A DNA stretch of 64,000 nt from Syngnathus acus (GCF_901709675.1 NC_051107.1:3350001-3414000), one strand, 5' to 3'. Numbered from the stretch's first letter, positions 1 to 12,771 are shown. Made by a program: numbers and translations. The notes: generated by a model from the letters alone, not told the origin.

Positions 1-892
1 AATAGATTAGTGAATAAATAAATAAAATATTTTTTTAACTAACACCAATATTAGTTGCAAGTTGATTATTTTGGTTTATAATTCATGTCAGCCATAAAAA
101 AACAGGAGTGCAAAGTGTTTTGACATTTTCTGCCGCACTCATTTTCTAGTCCACTGGAAAGACACGTCGCACTGATTTAGCGCCGAATCAGCAAACCACC
201 TATAAATATCTCACGGTGGGAAAAAAAAGAAATCCCTGGCATAAGCAGACCCGCGCGCATTAGCTATGCAGGAGGCAATTAGCTAATTATGTAACCCCTG
301 TCCAACTTTGTCTGTGTCTGCACGGCGGCTGTTTCTCGCTTTTTGTCTCGACGTAATCCGTGGTTTTCTGTGTCGCTGCCAGTGCCGTAATTACACAGCC
401 AGATAATTGCCCGCATGCCGCAGGACAAACCAGCAGACGACGGCGCCTGCGTGGTGCAGTACCGGGACGTTCCTCAAGGCGGGATGGCAGATTTGCGACA
501 GATGATGTAATAGCGATATCTTTAGCTTTATGGAGCTTCCTCAAACAAATTTGCAAGTAAACAAAGTAAAGCACGGAAACAAAGTAAAACGTGTGTTGAC
601 ACATCAGTTTGTTATTTCAGCTAGCATGCTAGCTAATGCCGCGCCTTACGTAAAGGTGGTTTGTTTCATTTCAGAGCCTACTCTACTTGTACACGGAACA
701 CACAATCACAGCGAGCGCTGTTTAGCATGATCAGCACGTCCTATAGAACACCTCTAATAGCCTTGGGTGGTCTGCTAAGTGCTTCTCTTCTAGCATTTGT
801 ATTCAAAATGCTTGTGTTCACTTCCTTTTACGCCATGCTGATAGCTCATGCATTTTTCAGACGGCAGACTTTTCCAATATAGGAGTGGGATG
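1..892. other. Intergenic flank, no gene recognised
   Basis: I see no coding exon with convincing splice sites. Short open frames of 66-105 codons here have no family resemblance and overlap one another on both strands, as chance frames do. The stretch is AT-rich at its start and moderately GC-rich around 400-480. Confidence 0.5.
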
Positions 893-1075
893 CTACTGAA
901 AAACGAGATTAAATATGACGATATGGGCTCTGAATGTGTTGCTATCCATAAGGGTGTTCCGCAGGGTTCTGTACCGGGGCCCTCTCCTATTTGTTGTTTA
1001 TATCAGTAACTTTTTGTTTTAATTAGCAACAAATTAGCATTTTTATGCTGATGACACTTTTATTAGCGGCTATAT
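893..1075 (+). mobile_element. Decayed LINE reverse-transcriptase fragment
   Basis: Bases 944-985 encode HKGVPQGSVPGP, the conserved block of non-LTR reverse transcriptases. After a one-base frame shift, LLFVVYISNF follows. At about 1,040 the catalytic-motif relative FYADDTFI appears. Order and spacing fit the palm domain of a Rex1/L2/RTE-type LINE. The frame is broken, so this is a dead fragment. The family cannot be named from so short a piece. Confidence 0.75.
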
Positions 1076-2852
1076 ATCAACTCTTTTTCAGGTTGTTGAA
1101 TTTCTTGAGAAATCTTTGCTAGCTGTCATGAATTGACTCGAAACGTGTCAACGCCGGTGACGTATTCTTTCGCAACCTCAGCCCCGGCGTTCCAATCCAC
1201 AAATCTCCAGAGCCGAGTGGTTAGCATGGCTACAAAATAGAAGCTCCCCAAATTCATGTATACAATTCCACGCCTGTCGACTGAAATTAAGTAACTTCTC
1301 CCGCCGGGTTCCAAAAGCAACAGCGAATTGTAAAATGTAGCCGACTGATGCACTTGGAGGTTTCTTTGCCTTTATCTGACATCTGCCTTCCATTACTCAT
1401 AGAGAGACAAGTACATCCAAGTAAAATGGAATGAATATATATTTGCTGTATTTTTTTTTTTCAGGGCTTCATTGTCAGACTGCAAAAAAAAAAAAAGACA
1501 TGCAAAAATTTTTGTTTCCCAGCAATTCATCCTCACACAGTAGGAGCTCCGTCCGGTGTGCGTCGTACACTTTGTTCCCAGACAAGATATTTAAAGTTTC
1601 CTCGCTGCCTGCAGATCCATTAATCACGTCTAGCGTGTCTATTACTGCCTGTTTATTGTGGCCCCTTTATTCCACACGGAGAAGCTTGGCTGCATAAACT
1701 CTCACATGTGCGACTAAGTCATCCGTCATGTGCCTTGTTTGCACGCATTCTGTCTTTTCAAAAATAATTGAAATTTCTTTTTTATTTTTCTGCTGAGATG
1801 AGTTAAAAAAACGGAATGCGTATTTTAAGCTGCTCAAAGTAGGCCAGGTTTCCCCTGTAATTGATGGACTGGCCTTATTTCTTATGTTCCTCCTTAATGA
1901 GGAAACATTTTAATGGATAATTCAACTGCTCTGGATCTTCAAAAAACGAGCGATGATGGAAAAAAAAAAACGTAGCCAAGGTAAAACTGTACGTAGACTA
2001 AAAAACCCAAAAGACGCAATGCAGTCGGTATTTAAAATGACCGACGGCAATCACGGGAAAAACATAACGAGGTGATAAAAAAAAGCCCCCGAAGGCAATA
2101 ATACGACTGATTTAAAACACTGCGACGGGTTAAAAAGCCAAAGAATAAAAATGTGGATTAAGACAGGGAATATTCGGTGCAGTGGTGATAAAATGTCTAA
2201 TAGGAAAGTAGTAATTGGTATTTTCAACGGTTTGTGTTCTGGATTGGATTTTCCGAACAACGGCTTACATTCATCGACTGGACTGGTTGATGATGTGTAA
2301 CTTTAATTTGCTAGCCGTATGGATCCGCCATTACCCTTGACCTTTCGGTGACATCATTTCAGACCTGTGCAACAGGGGTCGTTTGTTATCATGTCACACT
2401 TAGCCTAAAAAAAAAAAAAGCTGAAGAGATTCTAAATAGAAAAAACTATTAAATCCTCCTCCATCTGCCTTCGCTCCCTCGGTTGACTCGGACGCTCCAC
2501 AAACACAAATACACGCGAGCAAATGATCAATGGTAAAACCAGCATTGCGCCCAGCGGGAGATCCCCCGCGCTGATGATCCCGCCAGTCTCCTGCGCCGAT
2601 CTGATTAATGACCTCCGACCTTGCGAGCGGTGACCTCGTGGGCGTGTTGGAGATGAACGTAGCTTCGACGAAACAAGTCTGGGCAAACCTGCGGTCGCTG
2701 CCAGTTCAAAATACAACGTTGACGTCTAAAATCGTCATTGGTAGTGAATGGATTGAAACCTTGAACCTAAAAAATGTGCCAGGATCCCAACACTTGTCTA
2801 CTGCAGCAATTTGAAATTTAATTAAGTGATCAAAGGCGGCTTTCTCTTGATG

Positions 2853-2869
2853 AGCACACACACACACAC
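2853..2869. repeat. (CA)n microsatellite
   Basis: A short run of CA dinucleotides inside non-coding sequence. No other feature lies within several hundred bases. Confidence 0.8.
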
Positions 2870-3832
2870 GGTGGTCAGAGAAGTGTCCTTGGTAGAGGAC
2901 GTCCTGATGATGTAAACGTTTAGTGACAAGGGGAGGGTTGAAGCAGGTTTCAACGCTTCACTGACTGCATCATCAACAAATTGTGCCTGCCCACAAATAC
3001 GATTTGCCCCCCCCCCTCCCGCTGTGTTTAAATCAAATTTCTGGTATTAAAAAGTGTACAGTGTGGCAGAAACGCAATTTTGCCCGTCTTTTTTTATTTT
3101 TTTCCATAGCAACTGTGACGCTTACGATTCGCAACCATGGGAGACAATCTCCCGCGTTTGCCTCACCCGTTTACCGTCGTCGTTTGTCTCGCGTGACACG
3201 TCTGGCAGTAATGCGGCCATCCGTCTTCGGCAACGCTCCGTGAGCTCGCCGTGTCGCGGCGGCTGACGGTGGACGAGGACAGAAACAAAGACTAACTTTT
3301 CATGCTTCTTAACTTTCTCTCATTATCCAGCAAAAATTCAAATTCAATCATCTCGACCTGCCGAGCTGGATTTGACCTTTTTCCTTATCAGACGGACCAA
3401 AGTCTAATTTTCTGCCCTGACATTTATTCGAGGAAAGCTTTTGCTGATTGGTCGCCATTTTTAGTCTCCATTTTTAGTCTCTAAGGCTGATTCAGTTACC
3501 TTGGCATTTTTTAGGTGGAAACCTGACCATCTATGCTCCTAGATGGATTTGATATACGTCTAAGAGAGATGTCGGGAGTCTAAAAATGTCCACTGGAATC
3601 AGATACACGGCGAGGCGGTGCGCGGATTCGATTTTCGGTGTCTGCCGATGCCCCCCAGAGGCTCCAATCTCAGCTCGGGCACGTCGAGGAATCCATCAAA
3701 CACTCCTCTGCCGTGTAAGACATTAGTCATATGTTAAGTGGGGGAGCCACAAAGGACGGGGAAATGTCCTTGGGAGCGTAAACGGAACCGGAGAAGGTTC
3801 TCTTTAATATGTTGCGCCATTGTTAGATTTGA

Positions 3833-3836
<4 letters not shown>

Positions 3837-3868
<32 letters not shown>
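3837..3868. repeat. Poly(T) tract
   Basis: About 32 consecutive T. It could be the reverse-strand poly(A) tail of a retrocopy or SINE, but the sequence to its left does not resemble one I know. Confidence 0.7.
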
Positions 3869-3873
<5 letters not shown>

Positions 3874-6800
3874 CAATACACACAAAACTGTGAAAGCCAC
3901 TACGCGAGCCATGTCGTCATTTAGCCTTGGCAGCTAATGATGTCACCATTACGCCTTTTCTTTTCCATTGGAAAATCGCTACACATTAGCTCAGGAAGCT
4001 TTACAGGCATTTCCTAAAGCACTGAGGCGCTTAACTGAGGAGGTGGGGGGGGGGGTGCAAATATATATTGAACTGGTCAATACTCATAGGGGCTCACTTT
4101 TAAATAGCAAAAAAAAAATGGTGCCAACATCACACTGGAAATTTTGAAGCTTACGTTGCAGCAGGCACATTATGTTATGTTTGCTTACAACAAAATGTAT
4201 CCCAAAGAAAAAATTTGGATGGGAACATGACTGAGAATGAGAATTGGACACCTCCATTTTACATTTAAAGGTCACAAATGATCCTCATTAAGCACACCTC
4301 GTCCCACCCGGTTAAATGCCATCAATAAAAAATGGAACTCTACATGATAGGCCGCAACTAACCTTTATTACATTATGCATCAAAGGAGCACAAACACCCT
4401 GTTGTTGCTCAGCTGCCTTCAATAAAAAGCTCAGCGAACCCGCCATGTCCTTGACAAAGCCTTTTGGGGGCCGGCGATCCAAAAAAAAAAAAAACGGCAT
4501 GTTTCGGCTCAGCGGCTTGACCCGCTCTTCATTCCCTCCTGTTTTTTTTTCCAAAGATGCCCGATGGGAACGGTCGAGATCAATACTGAGGGATAAAGCG
4601 GCCCACCTGCAAGCGGGAAATCCAGAAAAGCAAAATGGCGATAGTCACATGGTACATTTCTATCCAATGTTGGATTCCGACGTCCCACCGAGGCATTATT
4701 AATAATAGCCCAGCTTACCGTAATAATCAATAACTATGTACCATGCTAGCTTGGGCGCCCGATTTCCCACACGCTCACAAATTCCACACTTGGTTTCACC
4801 TTGGGAGGACAAAAACGCTGGCGGCCTTAGCTGTGAGGGATCACTTTGCCTCCGCACGAGACAAAAGCGCCGTCGGCGCGACAAATAATGTCATGTAAAC
4901 AATCCTCAAGTGTCTTCGCGGAATACCCCAAATACATTTTGCTGATATTATGGATTCAGATATATTTCGAAGCTTTGGTATTATAGCCGCATGCAAAAAA
5001 AGGATTAACGGCTCCGCGGCGAATGTTTGTTTTGCCGGCTCATAAGTATTGACGGTCGCGCCGCTGACTCAAGCAGTTAGTCAGCACGCTCACGGGGCCC
5101 ACTCTGTAGAGCGATGCCTTGGTTGTCAGCCAATAGCTTTTGTAAAGCCCTTTTTTTTTTTTTTTTTTTATCAGAATATGACATGGATGAACCCTTATAT
5201 AAGCATCAATGGAAAAAAAAATTAAAATAGTTACCGACTGTAGCATACAATTCAATTATGCTGCCAAAAATAAAACGACATCTTTGAGCTAGCGAACGGA
5301 AAACAAAGCAATCTTCTTCTCAACACGTCGAAATCTGCATGCGGGCCTCCCTGAAGTAAAATGAACTTGGTTAACCCTCGGAACCTCGCGATTTATGCCA
5401 GCGCCGTTCCTTTGGCCCGCAGCTAAGCCCCTTTGCAATAACCCGGCGCCGATTTGATTGCACGATTGATGCTGTGCTTACGTATGTTTTTGTAAAGGGG
5501 GGGGGGGGGGTTGCCTTCACTCAGCATCAGCAACTTTTCTGGTTTGAGGCTACGAAATGAACCTAAACCAGTCCATTCTTTCTGTCCGCCGTTTTTGGTT
5601 TCTGCTGTCCAAAGCTAGCTTAGCGCTAGCTAGCTGCCTCTACGACACAAATTGAGCATCCTGTGTTTTGCCGTTACCTGGAGGTTAAAGTCAATTATTT
5701 TAAACTCCACCAAGCCCGTAGGGGTGAGTCACGGCAAAAGAAAATGCCAACTGGCGATGGTGGTTCTTAATTAAAACGAGAGAGTCACAACGGGAGGGTT
5801 GTTTTCCATTCCATCGTTATTGAATTTGCTAATCAGGCCTTTGAAGTTTATATGGAGACTCATGTGACTCCGACTGGCTTCTTAAAGGGTACACGCGTTA
5901 TATTTTTTCGTCCGCTGTGAAAACCGTTTTCATTTTTGCCTGCTGCCACTCACTCACTCACACTGTGAGGCTGTCAAAGGAGTCGGCAAACAACTGGGCG
6001 TCATGACAAGTTCATTCAGCTTCCACTAAAAGCAACTTCACACGGCATCAATGTCAAGCATCCGTGGCGACGAATAATTCCCCGCTCATTATTTGGCTGC
6101 ATTTTTTTTACAATGAGATGAGTTTCAATTCCTTTGAATGGCATCCACAAGTAGATTTCTGGGTTAGCCAGACTTCAAGTCAGAATAATGCATGCGAGCA
6201 AGAAAGCAAATGTTGAGATATTAATTTGAAGATGGAAGCGGCACTTAAGAGTCAGCGACTTTAACCCACTTTTAAAAAATGGCTCCGTTGTCAATCGATC
6301 GCGTCGTTGCTCTCCCCCAAGACAGTTTAAAGCCTCATCTGCGGCGCTAATTTAATCGGACGCTCAGATGAATGAACCGCCATTGATCGCAGCGAGATGT
6401 AACCAGAAGCGGAGAGGCCACGAGAAACGGTCCGCCGCTTTGACAGGAGTCGAATCATGACGGCAAAACACTCCCAAATACCCCAAAATAAAAAAAATAA
6501 AAACATGCTGCCCATACTTACTTGTTGCATCTAAACTTATCATCTGAAACATCAATTTGGACTGTCAAACCATTCCAGAATTACGTATGCAAAAAAATAA
6601 TAATAATCGGTTTCCCATATTGCCGCATTCAGACAGAATCAATACAGTGAATCACATGAGGCATCTATTATTGAAAATGTTGCGAGGAGGCTCAGTGATA
6701 CTAAATTCCATCCTAAAATGAAAACATCTGCATGCATAAAGTTGGATGCATGCAGCATCAGCCACTCTTGACTCGCACATATTTGAATGAAACTCATTTC

Positions 6801-7779
6801 GTGGGCATTTCAAGCACAGTTTGATATTCAGCATCACTTTGCACCTTGCACAGTCAAAACATAACGTGATCGTGTTTTCATCTCACAGATTGAACATGAA
6901 AATAATCATAGTCAAGCTTACCTAGTGTCTTTTTCCTCCCTGCAGCTCTTTATTTCATCCACGGCAGTTTTTACGTCAGATTGAGCATCAAGTCTTTCCA
7001 AATGTGCTCTCGGAGAGTCGGAGGGTTGGACTGCGAGGTAGCTGTCACGCCAAATGGCGCTCCGGGATGGGAGGATGCAGCCTTCCTCACTGCAAAACAT
7101 CCAGAGTCTGTCTGAGCGCTCGCAGCATCACAGGGCATGCAGATACACTTTTTAGCCACACGGTGGCAGTGTTGAACTCTGGAGAGGAGCTGCCAAAATG
7201 ACATGATTGTAATTTATTTTAATAATAACTTTTTATGTAATTTTCTGTTGGAGTGCATGTAAATTTAGTTGGGGTTTTTTTACAGCCATGTTATATTTGG
7301 TGTGACAAATGGTCACCAGGCAGAAGAGATGCTAAGACAAAATAAAAACAAGCAATTTGCAATGAGTGCACTACAAATTGATAGTGTTTTGCTCTCCTAA
7401 GTGAACCATAGCGACAGTAACACGATGTTTGGCAAGAATAGAAGTGTTGCTTTCATATCCATTTATGACAGAATGGTGCATTCAATGGGATTCTTTTCGA
7501 GGATGTGGTCGCCATGGGAACCACCTTGATCGACACAAAGCGATGAGAAAGGGCCTTTTGACAAGATTGGATTTTCCCCCAATCTACACCTGAACACACA
7601 TTTTCATTTTGTTCTTACCTGTGTCAAAGAGAAAAATAAATGTATAAACACCTTTAGAAAATAGATGGGAAAAAAAGAGGGGACCTAGGATTGAACCTTG
7701 TTGGACACCATGAATTTTTGCTAGATAAATATTGATTCTCAACTGCTCCAGATGATGCTTTTGAATAGTTTTGAAAGAT

Positions 7780-8603
7780 TACAGTAATCAAAAACCACTC
7801 GCGATAAGTGAAATCCGCGAAGTACGGTCACCCCCATTTTTTTGTGTGTCAATGAATGTATATGAAACCATTTAAGTGCACATGTTATCATTAGAACATT
7901 AAATAATTGTTTCAAACATGTAAATAATACATTAATAGTATGAATAAAATACAGAAAAGGTTGTATAAATACTGAAAATCTAAATATTATACGTGTCACG
8001 TGTTAACAAGAAGTACTGGGCAAGCTAACGAGCTAGCGGAAAGAGGCTAATTCGCGATCGTGCTAACGCGCGAAAACGGACCTCTAAAGGAATATAAACG
8101 AACATTTGGAGCTATACTACATTGTCCTAAAGGTTAGACACATTCATTTTATTCATTTCATCGTTAATTTCTCTTGTTAGGAGACCCACTTACATCGTCA
8201 ATGACTTTTGTACCACTTACCGACACGAACGTAAAACAGGAAGTGGTATCACCCGAAAACGGCCTTCAAAATAAATCAGCCTACCTCAAATTCAAAGCAC
8301 GGCTGAATAACATAGATAACATGGAGAATTCTTCACAAATACTGTAAATATGTTTTTAAAACAACTTTTATGATTTTTTTTTTTTTATAACAAGGTACAA
8401 GTGTACATCCTGTAAATATGTTTTTAGAACTCTTATTATTCTAACAATTTTTCTATAACAAGGTACAACATTAAATATGTTTTTAGAACTCTTATTATTA
8501 TAAAAAAAAATATATAAAAAGGTACGCACTGCAATTGTGTGGGCACTCCTTGCCTTCTGCTAACAGCGATAAACGAACCGCAATGTAGCAAAGGATTACT
8601 GTA
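7780..8603 (-). mobile_element. Inverted-repeat DNA element, long copy (family A)
   Basis: The left end TACAGTAATCA...CTCGCGATAAGTG and the right end (GCGATAAACG... to GGATTACTGTA) are imperfect inverted repeats. Internal sequence around 8,000-8,140 (AAGAAGTACTGGGCAAGC, then GCGATCGTGCTAACGCG, then CCTAAAGGTTAGACAC) matches, in the opposite orientation, the element at 39,058-39,373. It is non-coding, hence a non-autonomous element. This copy is much longer because of AT-rich sequence and internal tandem repeats at 8,342-8,525. Orientation is given relative to the 39-kb copy. Confidence 0.8.
8342..8525. repeat. About three tandem units inside the family A element
   Basis: The phrase AAATATGTTTTTARAAC followed by an AT-rich stretch and AACAAGGTAC recurs three times at intervals of roughly 60-75 bases (starts near 8,346, 8,416, 8,475). 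The last unit ends in a poly(A)/(AT) stretch before AAAAGGTACG. The 39-kb copy lacks these units, so they expanded within this copy. Confidence 0.7.
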
Positions 8604-9814
8604 TATATTTATCACATGATAGTATTACTAAAAGGTGACTTGAGTCAGCTAAGTCCCCACTAAAAAAAAAATGGATTAGCGCATATCGTTGCAGCAGCCC
8701 TTAATGGACAGCACGAAACGATGTCAGTGAATTTCCCCTAACAAGAATTGACAGATTGGTCATAGACAGGAATACAAATCAATGATCTGGAAATATGAGT
8801 CATGGGGAAAAATAATACATCTGTATAATAATGTTTGGGATATGATTGGTGCTCTCCATCAGCGCTCTTTTGAGCGGGAAATGACGCTGCTCGGTCCTCT
8901 CATCAGCAGCCTGATGTGATGTGATTTCAGCAAACAAGCAGAACGCAAACAATATCAGAAGAAAACAATTTGATGCAATTTGGAGCCCGGCTAGGCAGCC
9001 AGCTGCTTTTAGCTTTTTACGTGTGATGAATCTGTAATGGAGGAGAGCCGGAAGCCTGCAGGAGGCTCAGCTCGTTGGATTCGGCCCACCGCCGCCGCCG
9101 CAGTGAAATGGATCATCAGCTTGTAGCGCTATTTCTCAACTCATTTGCACAGCGGGGGGGCTCCGTATTGAATCCCAAATACTAGCTACACTGTTTATAC
9201 CCATTGGCCGTTATTATATATGTTCTTTATTACTCTGTATTGTGAGCTGGAAAGAACACAACAAAATTGTGCCGAATTTATTTTTCGACCTTACACATGG
9301 GTTCCGAGTTGGGTGCATGTGTCAGTATTTACACCTTCTTGATGTGCCGTGTGTTGCGCGAGTGCCAAGAGAGACGGCGTGGGAGGAAACGAAAGGATGA
9401 GGCGGTATGACTTGAAAGCCCTCGGCTCCTTAAACATGAGCTAAGAGGTAAATAAAAGCAGCTCAAGTTTGCTTCGACTTACTTCCCATCAATCAAAACA
9501 GTTATTAGTGACAAGCCGAATTTTGGATGTTGAACTATTTCCCACGTAGACAAACAAAACTCTTACAGCTTGCAAGCGGCACGCTGTTTTATTTATTTAT
9601 GTAAAACTGGGTCCTGGCCTTCAGTGCTTATTGTGTGCAGATGGCGCCGCCACTCTGCTATAAAACCCAGAAGGTCATCAGTGTGTTACATTTCAAATGG
9701 CTAAATAGGACTATTACCAGCTTTGCCCATTTGCTCGCTACATTTGGGAGGAAGAGTTTGTGGAGAGAGAAAAACAGCTCAACAGAACCACCATGAAACA
9801 TTCCGGCCTTATCG
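8604..9814. other. Intergenic, no gene recognised
   Basis: No exon-like frames. Around 8,860-9,130 the sequence is well mixed in composition and free of repeats, which is what a conserved non-coding element would look like, but nothing in one genome can prove that. Confidence 0.4.
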
Positions 9815-9895
9815 GTATCTCAAGGTGTCCCCCAGGGTTCAATCCTAGGTCCCCTTCTTTTCCATTCATATATCCACCAAGCATATTTGTTTTCC
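9815..9895 (+). mobile_element. Short LINE reverse-transcriptase fragment
   Basis: Bases from about 9,819 encode [15 protein letters not shown] followed by a YIH-like continuation. This is the same reverse-transcriptase block as at 944 and 22,436. No YADD motif follows in a readable frame, so only a small patch survives. Confidence 0.75.
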
Positions 9896-10234
9896 CCTGT
9901 ATCTACATTATACTGCATCACACCGAGAAATGTTTCTAAGAGTCTTTCCACGCCTCGAAACAGCAAAATATTACACCTCTCAGGATGATGCACTGCGGTA
10001 GCGACATCACTCTGGCCCACAGCAGAATACATTTAGATGAAACAGATTGCTAGTTCCAAATGTAGGACTTGAATTGCTATCCGTGTGTTAGTAAAATATG
10101 ACGCTGATTTAGCATGGGACCTGATTAGGACATTTGGCAATTATTTATACCAGGTGAAACTCTATTGGCAAGCATTTCAATCACACGCCTGTGACCTTTT
10201 TCATCAATCTTCCGTCGCAGGTGTGCCACTTCAA

Positions 10235-10274
10235 TCCCCCCCCCCCGTGATGCTGCTGTATACGGGGGGGGGGT
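10235..10274. repeat. C-run/G-run inverted repeat
   Basis: Eleven C, then about 18 bases, then ten G make a potential GC hairpin with short extra pairing (CGT/ACG next to the runs). Each run alone could also form a quadruplex-type structure. It lies in non-coding sequence. Confidence 0.7.
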
Positions 10275-10732
10275 CCGCAGATTTGGCAGTATATCCTTCA
10301 GATTGTTCATCAGCGTGCGGCGAGACAAACGACAGCACGCAACCTCTCGTGTCAGAGGCCATCGATCACGGCAACAGAAGCCTATCTGTGCCAAATAGTA
10401 CGGACATAGTCGCCAGTTTTTTTTCTTGCTATCAGCTTTCCATTGCTCCATTCAGTTTACGGGAACAATATATGGACTTCATAATCCTCAGTATAAAAGC
10501 ATTAGAACCATGGAAGGATAAATAGTAAATATATGAGGTGTTGCCTGTGAGCAGTATGAAGAGAAGCAGTAATTGCAGGTAAAGAGCGCTCCCTTGTGGT
10601 CAATTTGCACCAAACAACTTCAGGGGAATAGAAAATGTTCCACAACAAAAAAAAAGCACAATTAATTGTAGTTGAGATTTATTATTGGTATTTGTTATTA
10701 TGATTTGGGGTTAATTTATCCTATGACCAAAA

Positions 10733-10757
10733 AACAGGGGTGTGTAGACTTTTTTTT
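10733..10757 (-). mobile_element. Tc1-like terminal fragment
   Basis: AACAGGGGTGTGTAGACTTT is the reverse complement of the phrase found at 52,068-52,086 and 59,418-59,435. I recognise this phrase as common in the ends of fish Tc1/mariner-type elements. Only the end is visible. Confidence 0.5.
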
Positions 10758-11827
10758 TTTCAAATTCAACTGCATACAAGGGTGATTAGAAATTTTAAAA
10801 AGTAAATAAATTTAAAAAAGTGTTTTTATAGGATGGTGGGGGGTTGTCATTTGTGTTTGTTTGGCGCCTAAGCGGCGTCGGTTGACTTCCCTGACAACCA
10901 TGACAGGTTGCAACCTGCCCGGCTGGCTGCTGGGAACATGCAATCACATACAATCAGCCACTCCATGGGAGAATAAACACCCCCACCCTAAAAAAGAGAC
11001 GCTTGGAAACCGCCAACCAAGTCAAAATTTAAAATAAATAAATAAATAAAAAGCTGTCATCAGCTGTGTTGCAAGGAAGTTGCTGGATAAAATAGTCTAC
11101 TAAATGATATACATTTTAGCGAGTCGGCATATTTGATTAAGTTTATTATTATATTATATTATATATATTATTATATTATATTTATCACACTACTGATGAG
11201 GAAAAGAGCATCCTTAGCAGACTCACAGTCGGTCTCTGTGAGCTTTTAATATGCAAATTGTTTTCATGATGAAGTGAAGCCTACGTGATAAGAAGTTCAC
11301 TATGTTGTGGCCTTTTAAGATGATTAGTTCAACTTGACAAACGACTCTGGAAAATAATTCACATTGCAAATTGCATTGTTTGTGATATTTACACGTGTAA
11401 ATTAATGGCCAATTTGAAATCATTTCCAATGCAAGGTTATATTATTTTCAAACTTTTCTCACTTTCCTGCACTCCAATTTAAAGGGAGGAAGTGGTTTGC
11501 ATCTAACTCGTTTTTGGCTCCTGATTGTGTGTATTGGAGGTTGCTGTGCAAATCCTGTTTGCATACAAATGCCTCTGTGGGCATTTTGGCGCTGCGACCC
11601 CTGCACTTTTAGCGCCACTGCACGCGCCCATCTCCCCCTTCTTCCATCTGCCGATAATTGCATCGTAGAAACTAAAGTCCAGAAGTGCACTGTGCAAAAA
11701 AAGGTATCAATAGTATGTTTGCAAGAGTGACGTTTTGATCACCAACACCGAGCCCACTTTCCTTGACTGTCAAGCAAAGATCGTCTCTGTTCCAGATTGT
11801 TTGCTCGGAAATCATCCATCTATCAAT

Positions 11828-11900
11828 TGTCTGAACCGCTTATCCTCACGAGGGTCGTAATAGTAATACTAGATTCTAGTATTATTATTACGACCCTCGT
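11828..11900. repeat. Fish interspersed-repeat scrap ending in a 53-bp palindrome
   Basis: GAACCGCTTATCCTCACGAG is a phrase I recognise from a very common fish interspersed repeat. It runs into a near-perfect palindrome at 11,848-11,900: two 26-base arms around a single T, with one mismatch. The right arm ends by restoring CGACCCTCGT, the complement of the repeat phrase. Confidence 0.75.
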
Positions 11901-12019
11901 CGTCCATAGTCCATAGTCTAGTAACTAGATACTATCAATCTATAAGATAACTCATAAAAGTTTTTTTTTCCAATAGTTCTCTATTGATATTGTGAGCCCT
12001 CTTCGTAATTTTACAATCT

Positions 12020-12310
12020 TTGAGGTAGCGCGCCTGTTGCCCCGCCAACACAACTTTCAAGAGGCGTGGTCGACGGTTCGCACCCATTGGTGCTAGCCGC
12101 GAAGCTCAGGCAAGTACGGGCTCTCTAATTGGCTCCTATTCCCTTACGTCACACCAAGGGCTACTCCGATTGGCCGGCCGGCGCCAGATGCCGAAGAGCG
12201 CCAGAAAGCAAGCTTGAGCGGGTGATGCTGGAGTCTCCACGGGACAGTGCCCAAATTCCTCCAGCGGGACAGGTAGTTACTCTCTTAGGGGCTGGCCGCT
12301 TCTTTTAAAG
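12020..12310 (+). promoter_or_regulatory. Probable e2f7 promoter and 5' UTR exon
   Basis: This is the GC-rich block before e2f7. It holds three CCAAT/ATTGG boxes (near 12,087, 12,129 and 12,168) and GGCGCC-type sequence near 12,180. A good splice donor follows GGGACAG at about 12,271. The next strong acceptor is at 12,842, just before the start codon. Clustered NF-Y boxes are usual in cell-cycle promoters. The transcription start is inferred, not seen. Confidence 0.5.
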
Positions 12311-12760
12311 AGGGAAAATTAGCTGCGATGGCGGTTTGACGAGAGGACGCAACGACGACTTTCTTTCACAGCACCGAGTCCAAGTGGATCCCTTGACTTT
12401 TACAGCATAAACAGCGGCAAGGTGGAGAATATGTTCCAACTTTTGACGCCTGATTTTAGGCGCTAATCTTACCTAACTTCCAAACGATATCAATTATTGA
12501 CATATATATTGTCTACTTTACTTTACGATCGGTATTACACGAGATGCTGTGTTATAACTAGTGTGTTACACGACTCATTCATTTCAGCTACCAGTAGCGA
12601 GGCGTGTCCAAAGATGTTACAAATATGTTATCAAAATGCTAATTACTACTACATTATTGCCTTATATATCGGAGTAACTTAAAGTACTTAGTTGCATTGG
12701 TGGTCGTTTAAGTTTGAATAAGGAAGGTCACTTCGAGTAGCTTGCAAGTAGCTTGTTAGC

Positions 12761-12771
12761 TTTGCGCCAAA
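12761..12771. promoter_or_regulatory. E2F-type site in the e2f7 leader intron
   Basis: TTTGCGCCAAA contains TTTGGCGC on the minus strand, a full E2F consensus, in a near-palindrome. It lies 86 bases before the e2f7 start codon, inside the probable 5' UTR intron. E2F7 genes are known targets of activator E2Fs, so feedback control is a sensible reading. Confidence 0.55.

Larger units (their letters stand above)
1076..7779. other. Intergenic, no gene recognised
   Basis: Many frames of 60-130 codons occur on both strands, but none shows a family motif or a chain of splice-compatible exons. The region holds homopolymer runs (G run near 5,499-5,510, T/A runs near 1,450, 3,840, 5,150) and general AT-rich unique sequence. 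Regulatory elements may be present, but single-sequence reading cannot show them. Confidence 0.5.
9896..11827. other. Intergenic, no gene recognised
   Basis: Apart from the GC inverted repeat and the Tc1-like scrap there is an AT-rich simple repeat (ATTATATTAT units, 11,140-11,180) and a short (AATA)n run at 11,033-11,050. The 146-codon frame at 10,085-10,525 spans the C and G runs and has no family signature. Confidence 0.5.

Noticed and set aside
10085-10525. 146-codon frame
   Set aside because: It reads through the C and G runs, has no family motif and no splice partners.
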